From CAVRCT01 sp963719645 (GTDB lineage Bacteria; Pseudomonadota; Gammaproteobacteria; DSM-16500), in the NCBI GenBank assembly GCA_963719645.1, contig CAVRCT010000002.1:33698-97697 (forward strand): DNA of 64,000 nt, given 5' to 3'. A program made the position numbers and the translations under genes. The notes under the pieces are model-generated. The model was given only the letters and a program-made list of their open reading frames with translations, did no database searches and was not told the origin of the DNA. Below, piece after piece: positions 1 to 8,729 of this stretch (position 1 is its first letter; each line of letters opens with the position of its first letter).

Positions 1-202
1 CGCGAACAATCGAAAGTAATTGTGATTCAATTTGAGAGGCATTCATGGATTTAATCATTTAATCCCATAGCTAATTTAATTTTTTGAATTATACACTAAT
101 CGCATCTGTTTTGTTTTTATCAGATGTGAATAATTCGAGCTGTTATTTTCAAAATTTAATGAAGGATACTTCATTGATGCAGAAAGAAACCGGAGCATAA
201 TT

Positions 203-406
203 ATGCTAAGCTGGATTGCCAGAGTTTTCTTAGTTTTTGCAGGATTTATTACAAGCTTTTTTGTTGCTCGTGATGCTCTTAACTTTGATATCATTCGAAT
301 GGTTGTTGCAATCTGTCTTTTCACTTTTGCAGTGGCGGTAGTTGCCTTTTGGTCAATACTGAAAGAGTGGATTAAGGGCATAGTAAAAAAGCACAAAAAT
401 TTTTGA
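203..406 (+). CDS. small two-helix membrane protein, copy 1
   Basis: A 67-residue protein made of two hydrophobic segments (about residues 5-23 and 30-50) followed by a basic tail ending in KKHKNF. I do not recognise a family. A second copy lies at 39715-39918 with only a handful of substitutions, and the similarity extends into the upstream DNA (from about position 60), so this is a segmental duplication rather than two ancient paralogues. Conservation of the reading frame in both copies, with changes mostly conservative (for example I to V), supports real coding. Its function is unknown; insertion in the inner membrane is inferred from hydrophobicity. Confidence 0.6.
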   Translation: MLSWIARVFLVFAGFITSFFVARDALNFDIIRMVVAICLFTFAVAVVAFWSILKEWIKGIVKKHKNF

Positions 407-442
407 AATAAATATGCAAATTTTTCACTCTTGTACGCATCT

Positions 443-565
443 TCACAATAAACCTATATCAGAAAATAAAATATAGTCTCTTGGTGATCCGAGGCCAGTG
501 ACAAAATCATATCCTGCCAAGGTGGACTGTCCATTGTTGGCTGTGTAATCAGCAACCGAGATTAT
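443..565 (-). pseudogene. C-terminal remnant of a sedolisin (S53)-like peptidase
   Basis: On the minus strand an open stretch of about 40 codons reads IISVADYTANNGQ, then AGYDFVTGLGSP, and ends SDIGLL before a stop. The GYD-TGLGSP signature is what one sees near the C-terminus of pro-kumamolisin/sedolisin-type serine peptidases. There is a stop immediately upstream and no start, so only the tail remains. This is inferred from a short motif; the family call is moderate. Confidence 0.4.
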
Positions 566-631
566 TCATTCAATTTAAATAAATATGATAAACTGATTTA
601 TCTAAATCTACTATGCAGAGTTCTTATAAGA

Positions 632-1888
632 ATGTTAGAAATTCTATTGTCATTTGCAATTTCTCTCCTCATTGGATTAATGATTGGAATTGAAAGAGAG
701 CATAGTCATGTGGAAAAAATTCAGCCTATAGGAGTGAGAACTTTTGTACTATTGTCGCTGGTCGGAACAATTATTGCCATATTGAGCCAGTTGGTTCTTA
801 CTATAACATTAAGTGCTTTTGTATTTAGCATTATTTTACTTAGCTATTTTCGTTCAACAACAAAACTTAGAAGACAGGTCGATCTTGGCATAACAACTGA
901 AGTTTCCGCTGGCATGGTTTTTTGCTTAGGTTATATGGTGCCATCAAACCCGCTGATTGCTATTACAATAAGTGCAATTGTTTTACTCATTCTCATTGAA
1001 CGCCAACGTCTACATACTCTTGCGAGACGAAAATTTAAACCCCACGAGATCGAAACAGCAATTATATTAATAATATTTGCATTAGGTATTTTGCCTATCT
1101 TACCGAATCGAACAATTGATTCATGGCAGCTATTTAATCCACGAAATTTCGGTATCCTGGTAGCAACCATTGCCACTATCCAGTTTGGTGGATATATTGT
1201 TATCCGCTTACTAGGAGAACGTTTTGGGATAGCGATAACGGGTTTTCTGGGCGGACTCGTTTCTAGTACTGCTGTTTTTGCATCTTTATCCGATACATTA
1301 AATAATCATCCAAAGTTTATTCTTGCAACAATTGCTTCTGCCATTCTGGCTACTATCGCAATGTTATTAAGTGTCATGATTATCTTGTTGGTAGCATCAC
1401 CGACTCTTTTTACGATAATCATTTGGCCAGAGTTGTTTATGATTGCAATCGGTAGCTTATTTGCTATTTTTTTAATACATTATCAAGAAATAAAAAAACA
1501 CCCCGCTCCAATTTTATCTAATCCTCTTAGCATATTATCTATTATTCGCACCTCTATCTTGATTGGTGCCACACTCGTTCTAATTGCATTAGCAAAACGT
1601 TATGTTGGCACGGAAGGAATCTTACTTATCTCATTTCTAGGAGGTCTATTTGAAATTCAGGGGGTGGCGCTCGCTATCTCATTACTTTTTCTAGGAAACC
1701 AATTAACAATACATAACGCGAGTTCGGCAATTTACATAGCAATAATTGCAGGTTTTGTATCAAAGTTTTTTATGTTATGGAGCTTAACACCACATCGCTT
1801 TGCTCTACAAACTTCATTTTTTCTACTTGGAATATTAGTGAGTGGTGTAATAGTATATTGGCTAACTACGATATATCTGATAAGGTAG
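632..1888 (+). CDS. MgtC/SapB family membrane protein with DUF4010 domain
   Basis: A 418-residue polytopic membrane protein with about ten or more hydrophobic segments. The N-terminal ~130 residues carry the MgtC/SapB pattern (SLLIGLMIGIEREH, then IGVRTFVLLSLVGT), and the remaining part is the DUF4010-type membrane domain (GFLGGLVSSTAVFASLSD, then GLFEIQGVALAISLL). MgtC proteins of intracellular pathogens help survival at low magnesium and modulate ATP synthase; whether the DUF4010 members do the same is not known. It stands alone on the plus strand. The ribosome binding site is weak, and the ATG at 632 is the first in the frame. Confidence 0.8.
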   Translation: MLEILLSFAISLLIGLMIGIEREHSHVEKIQPIGVRTFVLLSLVGTIIAILSQLVLTITLSAFVFSIILLSYFRSTTKLRRQVDLGITTEVSAGMVFCLGYMVPSNPLIAITISAIVLLILIERQRLHTLARRKFKPHEIETAIILIIFALGILPILPNRTIDSWQLFNPRNFGILVATIATIQFGGYIVIRLLGERFGIAITGFLGGLVSSTAVFASLSDTLNNHPKFILATIASAILATIAMLLSVMIILLVASPTLFTIIIWPELFMIAIGSLFAIFLIHYQEIKKHPAPILSNPLSILSIIRTSILIGATLVLIALAKRYVGTEGILLISFLGGLFEIQGVALAISLLFLGNQLTIHNASSAIYIAIIAGFVSKFFMLWSLTPHRFALQTSFFLLGILVSGVIVYWLTTIYLIR

Positions 1889-1944
1889 TAGAAATCAGGA
1901 AAAAATTTAAATAAGGAATTGCCTATATGACTTGGGTTAAATCT

Positions 1945-2364
1945 TTATTCTTTGATTTTTCCAAGCTGACGTAACATGCCTAAGTCATCGGACTGACGCC
2001 AATGCGCAATAATTTTTCCATCCTCAATATACTCAATTTGCATTTGATTCACTTTAACTTTTTTGCCAGTGGGAAGTAAACCAAATAAATTTCCTTCATG
2101 AGTTCCATACATTGTACAATGAATCGCAACTTGCTTTTCGGCGACAATCATATTTTCTATCGTAAAATGCAAGTCTGGGAAGGCTTTGCGTAATTCAGTA
2201 ATAATTGGTTTTAGACCTTCTGGTCCAAGAATAGGATTAGGCATACCAGGGCTGTGATTTACATAAGTTGCAGCAATAATCTCATCGAGTACTTCTAACT
2301 TTCCTTGGTTCCAAACTTCATCAAAATATCTTCTAATAATTTTTTCATTTAGTTCAATTGTCAT
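1945..2364 (-). CDS. SnoaL-like ester cyclase family protein
   Basis: A 139-residue protein with the pattern of the SnoaL-like NTF2-fold family: IRRYFDEVWNQG, NHSPGMPNP, FPDLHFTIENM, HCTMYGTHEG, IEYIEDGKIIAHWRQSD. Length matches single-domain members. Members include polyketide cyclases and many uncharacterised enzymes or binding proteins; no polyketide genes are adjacent, so the substrate cannot be assigned. It is presumably cytoplasmic, as there is no signal peptide. It is followed on the same strand by the avidin-like gene's neighbourhood but separated by about 80 bp, so co-transcription is possible but not shown. Confidence 0.75.
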   Translation of the reverse strand: MTIELNEKIIRRYFDEVWNQGKLEVLDEIIAATYVNHSPGMPNPILGPEGLKPIITELRKAFPDLHFTIENMIVAEKQVAIHCTMYGTHEGNLFGLLPTGKKVKVNQMQIEYIEDGKIIAHWRQSDDLGMLRQLGKIKE

Positions 2365-2446
2365 AATTGTATTTCATCCTGTAATTCAAAATTAGAAAAA
2401 TTTCATTCTCATGAAAAATGGCATTATACTTTTAATCCAGTAATGA

Positions 2447-2875
2447 TTAATCTACTTTTTCATAGGAGTCTGAGCCTACAATATTCGAATTCCAGTCACT
2501 GCCTCTTGGATCATCGACAGGTGCGACATCTAACCACAACGTGTGCAACGTACTTTTGTCGTTCGAGATATTGCCTGTCATAGCAACTGCTTGTTTACAG
2601 TGTGGGAAATTAACAGTCACTGTCACCGCATTTCCGTTGTAATATCCTGATATTGGCAAAGGGACTCCGACATCAGCTTTGCAGTTACCCACAGCAGTCG
2701 TAAATGTTCCGCTCAGTGTACCTGTATTTGCTTGATCACCTGGCTGAAATGCTAATACCATTGTGGATCCACGCTGATTTTTATAAGTGTTGTTGGGTAG
2801 CGATGCTGCCAAGAGTGATTGGCTGAATGGGATAGAAGACAATCCAATAACCAGGATTAATTGTTTGATATTCAT
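2447..2875 (-). CDS. secreted avidin-like biotin-binding protein
   Basis: A 142-residue protein with a signal peptide (about residues 1-24, ending LLAA) followed by an avidin/streptavidin barrel. Equivalents of biotin-contact residues are visible: N33 and S37 (in NQRGSTM), W114 (HTLWLD), W128 (GSDWNS) and D136 (VGSD, as in streptavidin). Two aromatic positions are changed: the Tyr of the second strand is F58 and the Trp of the VNW strand is F90. Two cysteines (C65, C93) lie where they could form a disulfide. Known avidins bind biotin very tightly and are exported; here it would act in periplasm or outside. Affinity may be lower than in classic avidins because of the two Phe replacements; that is inference. 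Confidence 0.85.
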   Translation of the reverse strand: MNIKQLILVIGLSSIPFSQSLLAASLPNNTYKNQRGSTMVLAFQPGDQANTGTLSGTFTTAVGNCKADVGVPLPISGYYNGNAVTVTVNFPHCKQAVAMTGNISNDKSTLHTLWLDVAPVDDPRGSDWNSNIVGSDSYEKVD

Positions 2876-2952
2876 TTTTAAAGCTCCTTATATAAAATAA
2901 CAATTTTATCTTACCTTATATCAAAAAAAATCATACTAGGAAAATTCCTAGC

Positions 2953-3951
2953 TTAAAGTGACGGGTCGTAAACCAATCGGCTGAAACCTAGCTGATAAGC
3001 AGCCTCAAAGATATCCGAACGCTGATAGCAATTAATTTTTTCTTTTATTTTCGCCAAATGAAATTCGATTGTTTTAGACGAAACGGATTTTAAAACCGCA
3101 ATTTCTTTTGCAGTTTTCCCCAAGAGAAAGTGTTTTATGACAAATGCTTCATGCGGAGTAAATATGATATTTGAAAATTGATACCTCGCTTCAGAGGTAA
3201 TAGAGTGGTATGGTTTTTCACAAACAACTTCAAGTAAATATTCACAGTAGGGGAAGGGGTCATTTTCCGAATATCGATGTGAATTTAAATAAAGCTGGAC
3301 TGTTTCATTTAAAAAATAATCTTGTTTTTTTATAGGAAGACGATTTTTGTGTGACGCCCATGTTCCAAGCCATTGATGCAATTCATCACGATGTTCAAAA
3401 TTTGTTTGATGTTTATGAAATTCTAATTTATGGATAATGAAGCCATTATTTTGTAATAGTGAACAGCACTCACTAGCGGTTATTTCTTTGTAATCTGGAA
3501 TAAATTTAGAAAAATAATTTTTCCATTTGGTTTGTTGTGCTATTTGGTAGAGGAAATAATCATTTTTAAGGCGCCCATGTAAGGCAAAAAACTGAAGATA
3601 AGCTTTTCCTCCCGGTTTTAAAGCCTGATAAATGTTTTGGATAATTTTATTTTTATCTTGAATCCAATGCAAGCAGCTAAAGCTAATAACCGCATCAAAA
3701 TGCTCTGTAAACTCAAGATGCAATCCATCAAGCGTTTCAAAAGTTAAATTGGAATATATGAAGTTTCTTTTTGCGCGATCAATTGCATCCTTGATATTAT
3801 CGATCGCCATAAACTGTGAACGTGGATATTGTTTAGCAAGATATTGACTGATTTGACCCTGTCTACATCCGATGTCCAAAATTTTGTTATAATGATTTAA
3901 ATCAATTTTGTTTGAAAAATGTTGACCCCAGCTAAATACAACAGAAGCCAT
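2953..3951 (-). CDS. SAM methyltransferase fused to a LuxR-type DNA-binding domain
   Basis: A 332-residue fusion. Residues about 20-130 form a class I SAM-dependent methyltransferase core: motif I ILDIGCRQG, acidic AIDN at the end of strand 2, then FDAVISFSCLHWI and LKPGGKAYL, most like trans-aconitate/UbiE-type small-molecule methyltransferases. Residues about 262-325 are a LuxR/GerE helix-turn-helix (FTPHEAFVIKHFLLGKTAKEIA, then VSSKTIEFHLAKIKEK). The linker (about 140-255) is not recognised. The HTH resembles those of the PAS-LuxR proteins at 4896 and 25865-27975, so a methyltransferase appears to have replaced the PAS sensor. Whether SAM or its substrate acts as the regulatory ligand is unknown. 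Confidence 0.85.
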   Translation of the reverse strand: MASVVFSWGQHFSNKIDLNHYNKILDIGCRQGQISQYLAKQYPRSQFMAIDNIKDAIDRAKRNFIYSNLTFETLDGLHLEFTEHFDAVISFSCLHWIQDKNKIIQNIYQALKPGGKAYLQFFALHGRLKNDYFLYQIAQQTKWKNYFSKFIPDYKEITASECCSLLQNNGFIIHKLEFHKHQTNFEHRDELHQWLGTWASHKNRLPIKKQDYFLNETVQLYLNSHRYSENDPFPYCEYLLEVVCEKPYHSITSEARYQFSNIIFTPHEAFVIKHFLLGKTAKEIAVLKSVSSKTIEFHLAKIKEKINCYQRSDIFEAAYQLGFSRLVYDPSL

Positions 3952-4059
3952 ATTTGGTAGCCTCCTTATGCTATGACTACATCATTTTCTGGAGCATTAC
4001 GTATGATCATGTGACTCCTGAGTATCAAGATAATTTATCCAAACACTACAATGTAATTA

Positions 4060-4680
4060 TTATCGCGACAGGGTAGCAACCTTCGCACCAAAAATAATTA
4101 AAAACCCACCTAATGCTTTTGTAATATAATGCAAAAACTTTCCTAAAAAAACTTTAATCCGTTGATGCGCAAAAAACACCGAAACAAGAGAAAACCACAT
4201 TAGATGAATGAATGCAATTTCAAGCGCGTAGCCAAATTGAATCATCAGAGAAGTATTAGGCTTGATCATCATAGTAAATAAAGCTAAAAAGAATAAAATG
4301 GTTTTTGGATTTAATACATTACAAAATAGTCCTTGATAATAGGCTTGAAAATCAGAAATTGTTTTTTTGCTTTTTTCATTAGATGCAAGAGGCATAGCTG
4401 GTGATTTATCTAATAATCCTTTGATGCCAAGATAGATAAGATAAGCTGCTCCTACATATTTAATGATATTAAAAAGCAGCAATGATTTTGAGATAACAAT
4501 CGCTAAACCAAAAATGCAATAACTTGCATGGAAGAGTGTACTTGTTGTGATTCCAAGCGTTGTCATTATGCCAATTCGCTGTGAATAACGTAAAGAGTTA
4601 CGCGTGACAATTGCAAAATCTGGACCCGGTGAGATAACTGCTAATAAAATAATGAGGGATACGGATAAGAATTCAATCAT
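4060..4680 (-). CDS. LysE/RhtB family amino-acid exporter
   Basis: A 206-residue inner-membrane protein with six hydrophobic segments and the family signature near the N-terminus, LAVISPGPDFAIVTRNS, followed by GIMTTLGITTSTLFHA. The length matches RhtB-type exporters. These expel amino acids or homoserine lactone-like compounds using the proton gradient; the exact substrate cannot be told. A good ribosome binding site (AAGGAGCC) precedes the ATG at 4680. It sits alone between two LuxR-type regulators, all on the minus strand but with gaps of over 100 bp. Confidence 0.88.
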   Translation of the reverse strand: MIEFLSVSLIILLAVISPGPDFAIVTRNSLRYSQRIGIMTTLGITTSTLFHASYCIFGLAIVISKSLLLFNIIKYVGAAYLIYLGIKGLLDKSPAMPLASNEKSKKTISDFQAYYQGLFCNVLNPKTILFFLALFTMMIKPNTSLMIQFGYALEIAFIHLMWFSLVSVFFAHQRIKVFLGKFLHYITKALGGFLIIFGAKVATLSR

Positions 4681-4848
4681 ATTGGCTCCTTAATAAATTT
4701 TTATTCTGTTGGACAATAAGCTGGATATTATACTACATATCGCGTTAAAAACTAAATCTTACAGGGCATTTTTTATTATGCTGCTTTGCCAAAGCAGCTA
4801 AAATGGGATTTGAGTTTTTATAATATATCCAGGATAGGAGATAGCCGT

Positions 4849-4899
4849 GTAAAGTGACGGCATTCATCATTTAAGAAATGATTAATGCTGACACTTTAC
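4849..4899. repeat. 24-bp imperfect inverted repeat overlapping a stop codon
   Basis: Arms 4849-4872 and 4876-4899 pair with three mismatches around a 3-base loop. The right arm covers the stop codon of the PAS-LuxR gene on the minus strand. There is no T tract after it in either direction, so it is not a standard terminator; it could protect the mRNA 3' end or be a small palindromic repeat. Confidence 0.6.
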
Positions 4900-5624
4900 A
4901 TCATAGATTTCTCATCTACATAATCAGATAATTTTATAATAAGTTCTGTACGATTTTGACAGTTTAATTTTATTTTAATATTATCGAGATAAGTTTCAAT
5001 CGTGCGCGGAGATAAATTGAGATAAGCCGCAATTTGTTTGACTTTCATACCTTGTAAAAGTAATTTTGCGCATTCAATCTGTCTCTTTGATAAATAGATA
5101 TTATTAGTTTCTTTTCCAATAACCTTAGAGATATCTTCATTAGGTGCTAGGATGCCTAGATTAGAAATATGGTGCAACGACTCAGCAAGTGGGCTTTGGC
5201 CTAATACTATAGAACATCCAAACAAACCTACTATTTTGTTATGGCTATTATACCAGGGTAATTTAATAGAAAGCGTTGATAAGGTAAGGCCAGTTTCTTG
5301 TACCATGCTTTCTTCAAAAAGCATTCTACGATTAGTTTGGATAACGCGCGCATCATTTTTCAATAATTGATTAGCTACATTCTTATTTAAAAACATATAA
5401 TATTTTTTTCCGACAGATTGTTCTGGCGAATCAAATCCACAGCATATTTCTGCGTTAATCGCATTTGCTTTTTGAATGACACCCGTTCTGTTTTCAAAAT
5501 AAATCGCCATTGGCAATTTTAAAATGCTAGAGACACTCTGTTTCACCCCGACAGGTTTCCGGAGTGTTATGCCATTATTAACTCGATAGAGTTGAAGCTC
5601 ATTACTCATGCTGGGAGTATTCAT
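4896..5624 (-). CDS. PAS-LuxR family transcriptional regulator
   Basis: About 242 residues. The N-terminal half is PAS-like (YFENRTGVIQKANAINAE, GFDSPEQSVGKKYYMF, then IKLPWYNSHNKIVGLFGCS). The last 65 residues are a LuxR helix-turn-helix (LSKRQIECAKLLLQGMKVKQIA, then LSPRTIETYLDNIKIKL). The arrangement matches the three tandem paralogues at 25865-27975, including the IVLG/LFGCS turn. There is no autoinducer-binding domain, so it is a LuxR solo responding to an unknown signal. I chose the ATG at 5624 over the in-frame TTG six bases upstream. It is divergent from queF. Confidence 0.85.
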   Translation of the reverse strand: MNTPSMSNELQLYRVNNGITLRKPVGVKQSVSSILKLPMAIYFENRTGVIQKANAINAEICCGFDSPEQSVGKKYYMFLNKNVANQLLKNDARVIQTNRRMLFEESMVQETGLTLSTLSIKLPWYNSHNKIVGLFGCSIVLGQSPLAESLHHISNLGILAPNEDISKVIGKETNNIYLSKRQIECAKLLLQGMKVKQIAAYLNLSPRTIETYLDNIKIKLNCQNRTELIIKLSDYVDEKSMM

Positions 5625-5693
5625 AATCAAATCTTATTACATTGGAGGTGATCATTATATCATCAACTAATGTAAACACAACTTAATATCATC

Positions 5694-5707
5694 CCGTAAA
5701 AATACGG
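5694..5707. promoter_or_regulatory. short inverted repeat between luxR and queF
   Basis: CCGTA (5694-5698) and TACGG (5703-5707) flank four A residues in the divergent intergenic region. Its layout is like that of the palindromes at 25715 and 34430 upstream of other LuxR-related transcription units. A role as regulator-binding site is inference. Confidence 0.25.
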
Positions 5708-5758
5708 TAATATTTATTAAAATGACCCCCTAAAATGTACAGCAACTAAATTAAATGG

Positions 5759-6601
5759 ATGAATGCAACTATGAATAATATCGTTCTCAATTCGCAGCTT
5801 GGAAAAGAAGTGAATTATGATACTCACTATAATCCCGGAGCACTTTTCCCAATAGACAGAAAGTCCAAACGCGACGAAATAGGTATTCCTGATCAGTTGC
5901 CATTCTTTGGTATGGATATTTGGAATCATTACGAAGTCTCATGGCTAGATCTTAAAGGAAAACCAATTGTGGCAGTCGCCAAAATAAGTTATAGCTGTTC
6001 ATCGCCTTGTATTATTGAATCAAAATCGATGAAACTTTATTTTAACTCTTTAAATAATACTAAGTTTAAAGATGCAGTTGAGGTACAAGCTGTCATTAAA
6101 AAAGATATTGAAGAGCAGGTAGGAGCACCTGTTTCCATTAATATTCTATCATTGGATTCAATCAAGGACGAAAAACTGATCATTAGATTAAAAGGTATTT
6201 GTTTAGATGAATTAGAAATTAGTTGTTCATCGTATATGACAGATTCTTCTTATTTACAGACAAAGGAACAGGTAGTATCCGAATCTGTTTACTCGAATTT
6301 ACTTAAATCGAATTGTCTTGTAACCAACCAACCTGATTGGGGAACTGTGCAGATTATTTATAAAGGAAAGCAAATCGATCATGCGGGTTTACTAAGATAT
6401 ATCGTATCTTTTAGAAATCATACTGAATTTCACGAGCAATGTATTGAACGAATTTTTATTGACATCATGCGGTGCTGTCAGCCAGAAGAATTAACTGTTT
6501 ATGCGCGTTATACCCGGCGTGGTGGTTTAGATATTAATCCATTTCGAACTACAAAAAAACAATATACAGATATTAGCAATGAGAGACTTTATCGGCAGTA
6601 A
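5759..6601 (+). CDS. queF: NADPH-dependent 7-cyano-7-deazaguanine reductase (type II QueF)
   Basis: A 280-residue cytoplasmic enzyme that reduces preQ0 to preQ1 in queuosine tRNA modification. The length fits the two-domain (bimodular) QueF. Visible signatures are the substrate-binding ESKSMKLYFNS stretch (about residue 87), the catalytic Cys in SNCLVTNQPDWG (C186, with D193 nearby) and FHEQCIERIFID near residue 217. The substrate Glu/His pair lies in this last motif. An alternative ATG four codons downstream is possible. No other queuosine genes are in the window. Confidence 0.95.
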   Translation: MNATMNNIVLNSQLGKEVNYDTHYNPGALFPIDRKSKRDEIGIPDQLPFFGMDIWNHYEVSWLDLKGKPIVAVAKISYSCSSPCIIESKSMKLYFNSLNNTKFKDAVEVQAVIKKDIEEQVGAPVSINILSLDSIKDEKLIIRLKGICLDELEISCSSYMTDSSYLQTKEQVVSESVYSNLLKSNCLVTNQPDWGTVQIIYKGKQIDHAGLLRYIVSFRNHTEFHEQCIERIFIDIMRCCQPEELTVYARYTRRGGLDINPFRTTKKQYTDISNERLYRQ

Positions 6602-6818
6602 AACGGTAGTGAAGTCAACCATAATGCATTGGCTAAAACAACAAATTGGTCATAGGTCAACCCAATTTTAGCAAAAGCACGTTGTTATTTCATCCTATCA
6701 TAAAAAAGAACGTTTTTTAACGCAAGCGACTCTAACACGGATCCCAGTATTTTCTCTAGAAAAAATGTTGTTTAATAATTATGATTAACTCCGTGTTTCA
6801 CATGAGCCACTTGCTCTG

Positions 6819-8597
6819 TCAGGTTTTTTTGTCTGTCTCTGGTAAAAACCCACCCGCTTGCATTTGCCACATTCTTGCATAGAGACCGTTTTTATTGATA
6901 AGTGTTGAATGGCTACCATCCTCAACAATTTGTCCGTTATCTAATACTAATATTCTATCCATTTTAGCAAGTGTAGATAAACGATGCGCAATGACGATAG
7001 TGGTTTTATCTTGCATTATCAAATCCAGCGCATCCTGAATGTATTTTTCGGTAACTGAATCCAGCGATGACGTTGCTTCATCTAAAATCAAAATAGGGGC
7101 GTTTTTAAGCATCGCTCTTGCAATAGCAATGCGCTGGCGTTGGCCACCTGATAATTTTATTCCGCGTTCTCCCACTAAAGATTGATAGCCTTGATCTAGC
7201 TGACTGATAAACTCATGGCAATACGCTTTTTTTGCAACGTTAATCACTTCTTCTTCGTTAGCGTTGCTATTTCCAAAATGAATATTATCGATGAGTGAAC
7301 GGTGAAAAAGCGTAATGTCTTGTGGTATCAAAGCAATTTGCTCTCTTAAAGATTGTTGAGTCACTTGATTGACATTTTGTCCATCTATTGTAATTTCACC
7401 GGATTCCACTTCATATAGTCGTAAAATTAAATTGACAAAGGTACTTTTTCCGCTGCCGGTAAAGCCAACCAATCCCACTTTCTGGCCACCTTCAATGACT
7501 ATGTTTTTATTTTGAAATAAACGTGCGCCTTCGCCATAATGGAATGTCACATCATGAAATTGAATTTTTCCTTTTGAAAGGATAAGCGGTTTTGCATCAG
7601 CCGCGTCAATAATTTCGTGTGGCTGTGAAATGATTGAAAGTGCTTGCTTACATATCCCAATCTGCTCTGAAAACGAAACAAATTGACTTGCTAAAAACCA
7701 GAGATTCCACAAGATACTAATCGATAAAGAGATAACAAAGGTAAAGTCGCCAATGGAAACAAGATTTTTGCTGTACATATGAAGCAGAATCAAAAGATTT
7801 AGGCTAATCAATCCAATAATACTAATATCCCAAAATATTCTCATATAAATAATCTTGGTTTGCATTGTTCTATCTTGTTGCACAACATACTCAATATTTT
7901 TTCTGATATATTTATTCTCATCAGCATGTTTAGCAAAAAGTCTCACATTTATAATATTGCTAATGCTATCTACCATTTTTCCAACCACCGATGTTTTTGC
8001 CTCAGCAAAAATATGTGATAGATGTTGGATAGGTTTTAAGAAAAAGAATGTTATGAAAATGAATAAAAAAGCCCATCCCATTAAAATAACGGCAAAAATT
8101 GGATGAATAAACAAAAGTGTAATAGTTGCTACGCTCAAGCCAAGTATTTGTGCATACAAATCATCTACCGTTGTAAAAATATCAATAACACCGTGTTGCA
8201 TATCTGTAATTTTATTAACGAGGCTTCCTGCAAAATTATTTTGGAAATAACGATGAGAATGCAGATTAAGATAATCAAACATTTTATTCATCACGTCTTC
8301 ACGTAGCGTTGGAAACAATTTCAATTTCGCCCAGTCTAATAAACGCATGTTAATGCTTAGGCCAATCCATAACACAATATAGCCGAAGACATATGGTTCA
8401 ACTGTCTTGAATACAGCGGATTTATCACCATTAAATGCAACGACATGATCGATAATCAGTTTTAGCGTATAGGGTAGAAAGGTAGTAGTAAAAGCCCAAA
8501 GTATTCCAACAAACACGAAGATCAAGCACAATCCTTTGTAAGGCTTTATTAGATTGATCAAAAAATAATTTAAAGAGTTAGTTTGATTACTTTTCAT
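6819..8597 (-). CDS. MsbA-like ABC exporter, permease and ATPase in one chain
   Basis: A 592-residue half-transporter expected to work as a homodimer in the inner membrane. Six hydrophobic segments fill residues about 20-310; the ATPase follows with Walker A GFTGSGKST, Q-loop, signature LSGGQRQRIAIARA, Walker B LILDEATSSLD and the switch His (TIVIAHRLST). The layout is that of MsbA and multidrug exporters; the cargo is unknown. No gene for a peptide or lipid substrate is adjacent. The short 6602-6818 gap after queF holds no gene that I recognise. Confidence 0.92.
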   Translation of the reverse strand: MKSNQTNSLNYFLINLIKPYKGLCLIFVFVGILWAFTTTFLPYTLKLIIDHVVAFNGDKSAVFKTVEPYVFGYIVLWIGLSINMRLLDWAKLKLFPTLREDVMNKMFDYLNLHSHRYFQNNFAGSLVNKITDMQHGVIDIFTTVDDLYAQILGLSVATITLLFIHPIFAVILMGWAFLFIFITFFFLKPIQHLSHIFAEAKTSVVGKMVDSISNIINVRLFAKHADENKYIRKNIEYVVQQDRTMQTKIIYMRIFWDISIIGLISLNLLILLHMYSKNLVSIGDFTFVISLSISILWNLWFLASQFVSFSEQIGICKQALSIISQPHEIIDAADAKPLILSKGKIQFHDVTFHYGEGARLFQNKNIVIEGGQKVGLVGFTGSGKSTFVNLILRLYEVESGEITIDGQNVNQVTQQSLREQIALIPQDITLFHRSLIDNIHFGNSNANEEEVINVAKKAYCHEFISQLDQGYQSLVGERGIKLSGGQRQRIAIARAMLKNAPILILDEATSSLDSVTEKYIQDALDLIMQDKTTIVIAHRLSTLAKMDRILVLDNGQIVEDGSHSTLINKNGLYARMWQMQAGGFLPETDKKT

Positions 8598-8729
8598 TTG
8601 GTTAGCTCATTGTTACAGCATGGGTTTTTAGTGTTTTATTGTAACATTTTTTATTTACTTATTATCAATTCCAAATAATTAAGAAATATAATATCCACCA
8701 ACACCCTTGTGGGTATAGCGTTCTGAAAA

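Noticed and set aside
4780..4798. GCTGCTTT-AAAGCAGC hairpin as terminator
   Set aside because: The stem is only 8 bp and there is no T tract in either direction.
6602..6818. Short open stretches after queF as a gene
   Set aside because: Two pieces separated by a stop with no recognisable motif and no start signal; most likely chance.
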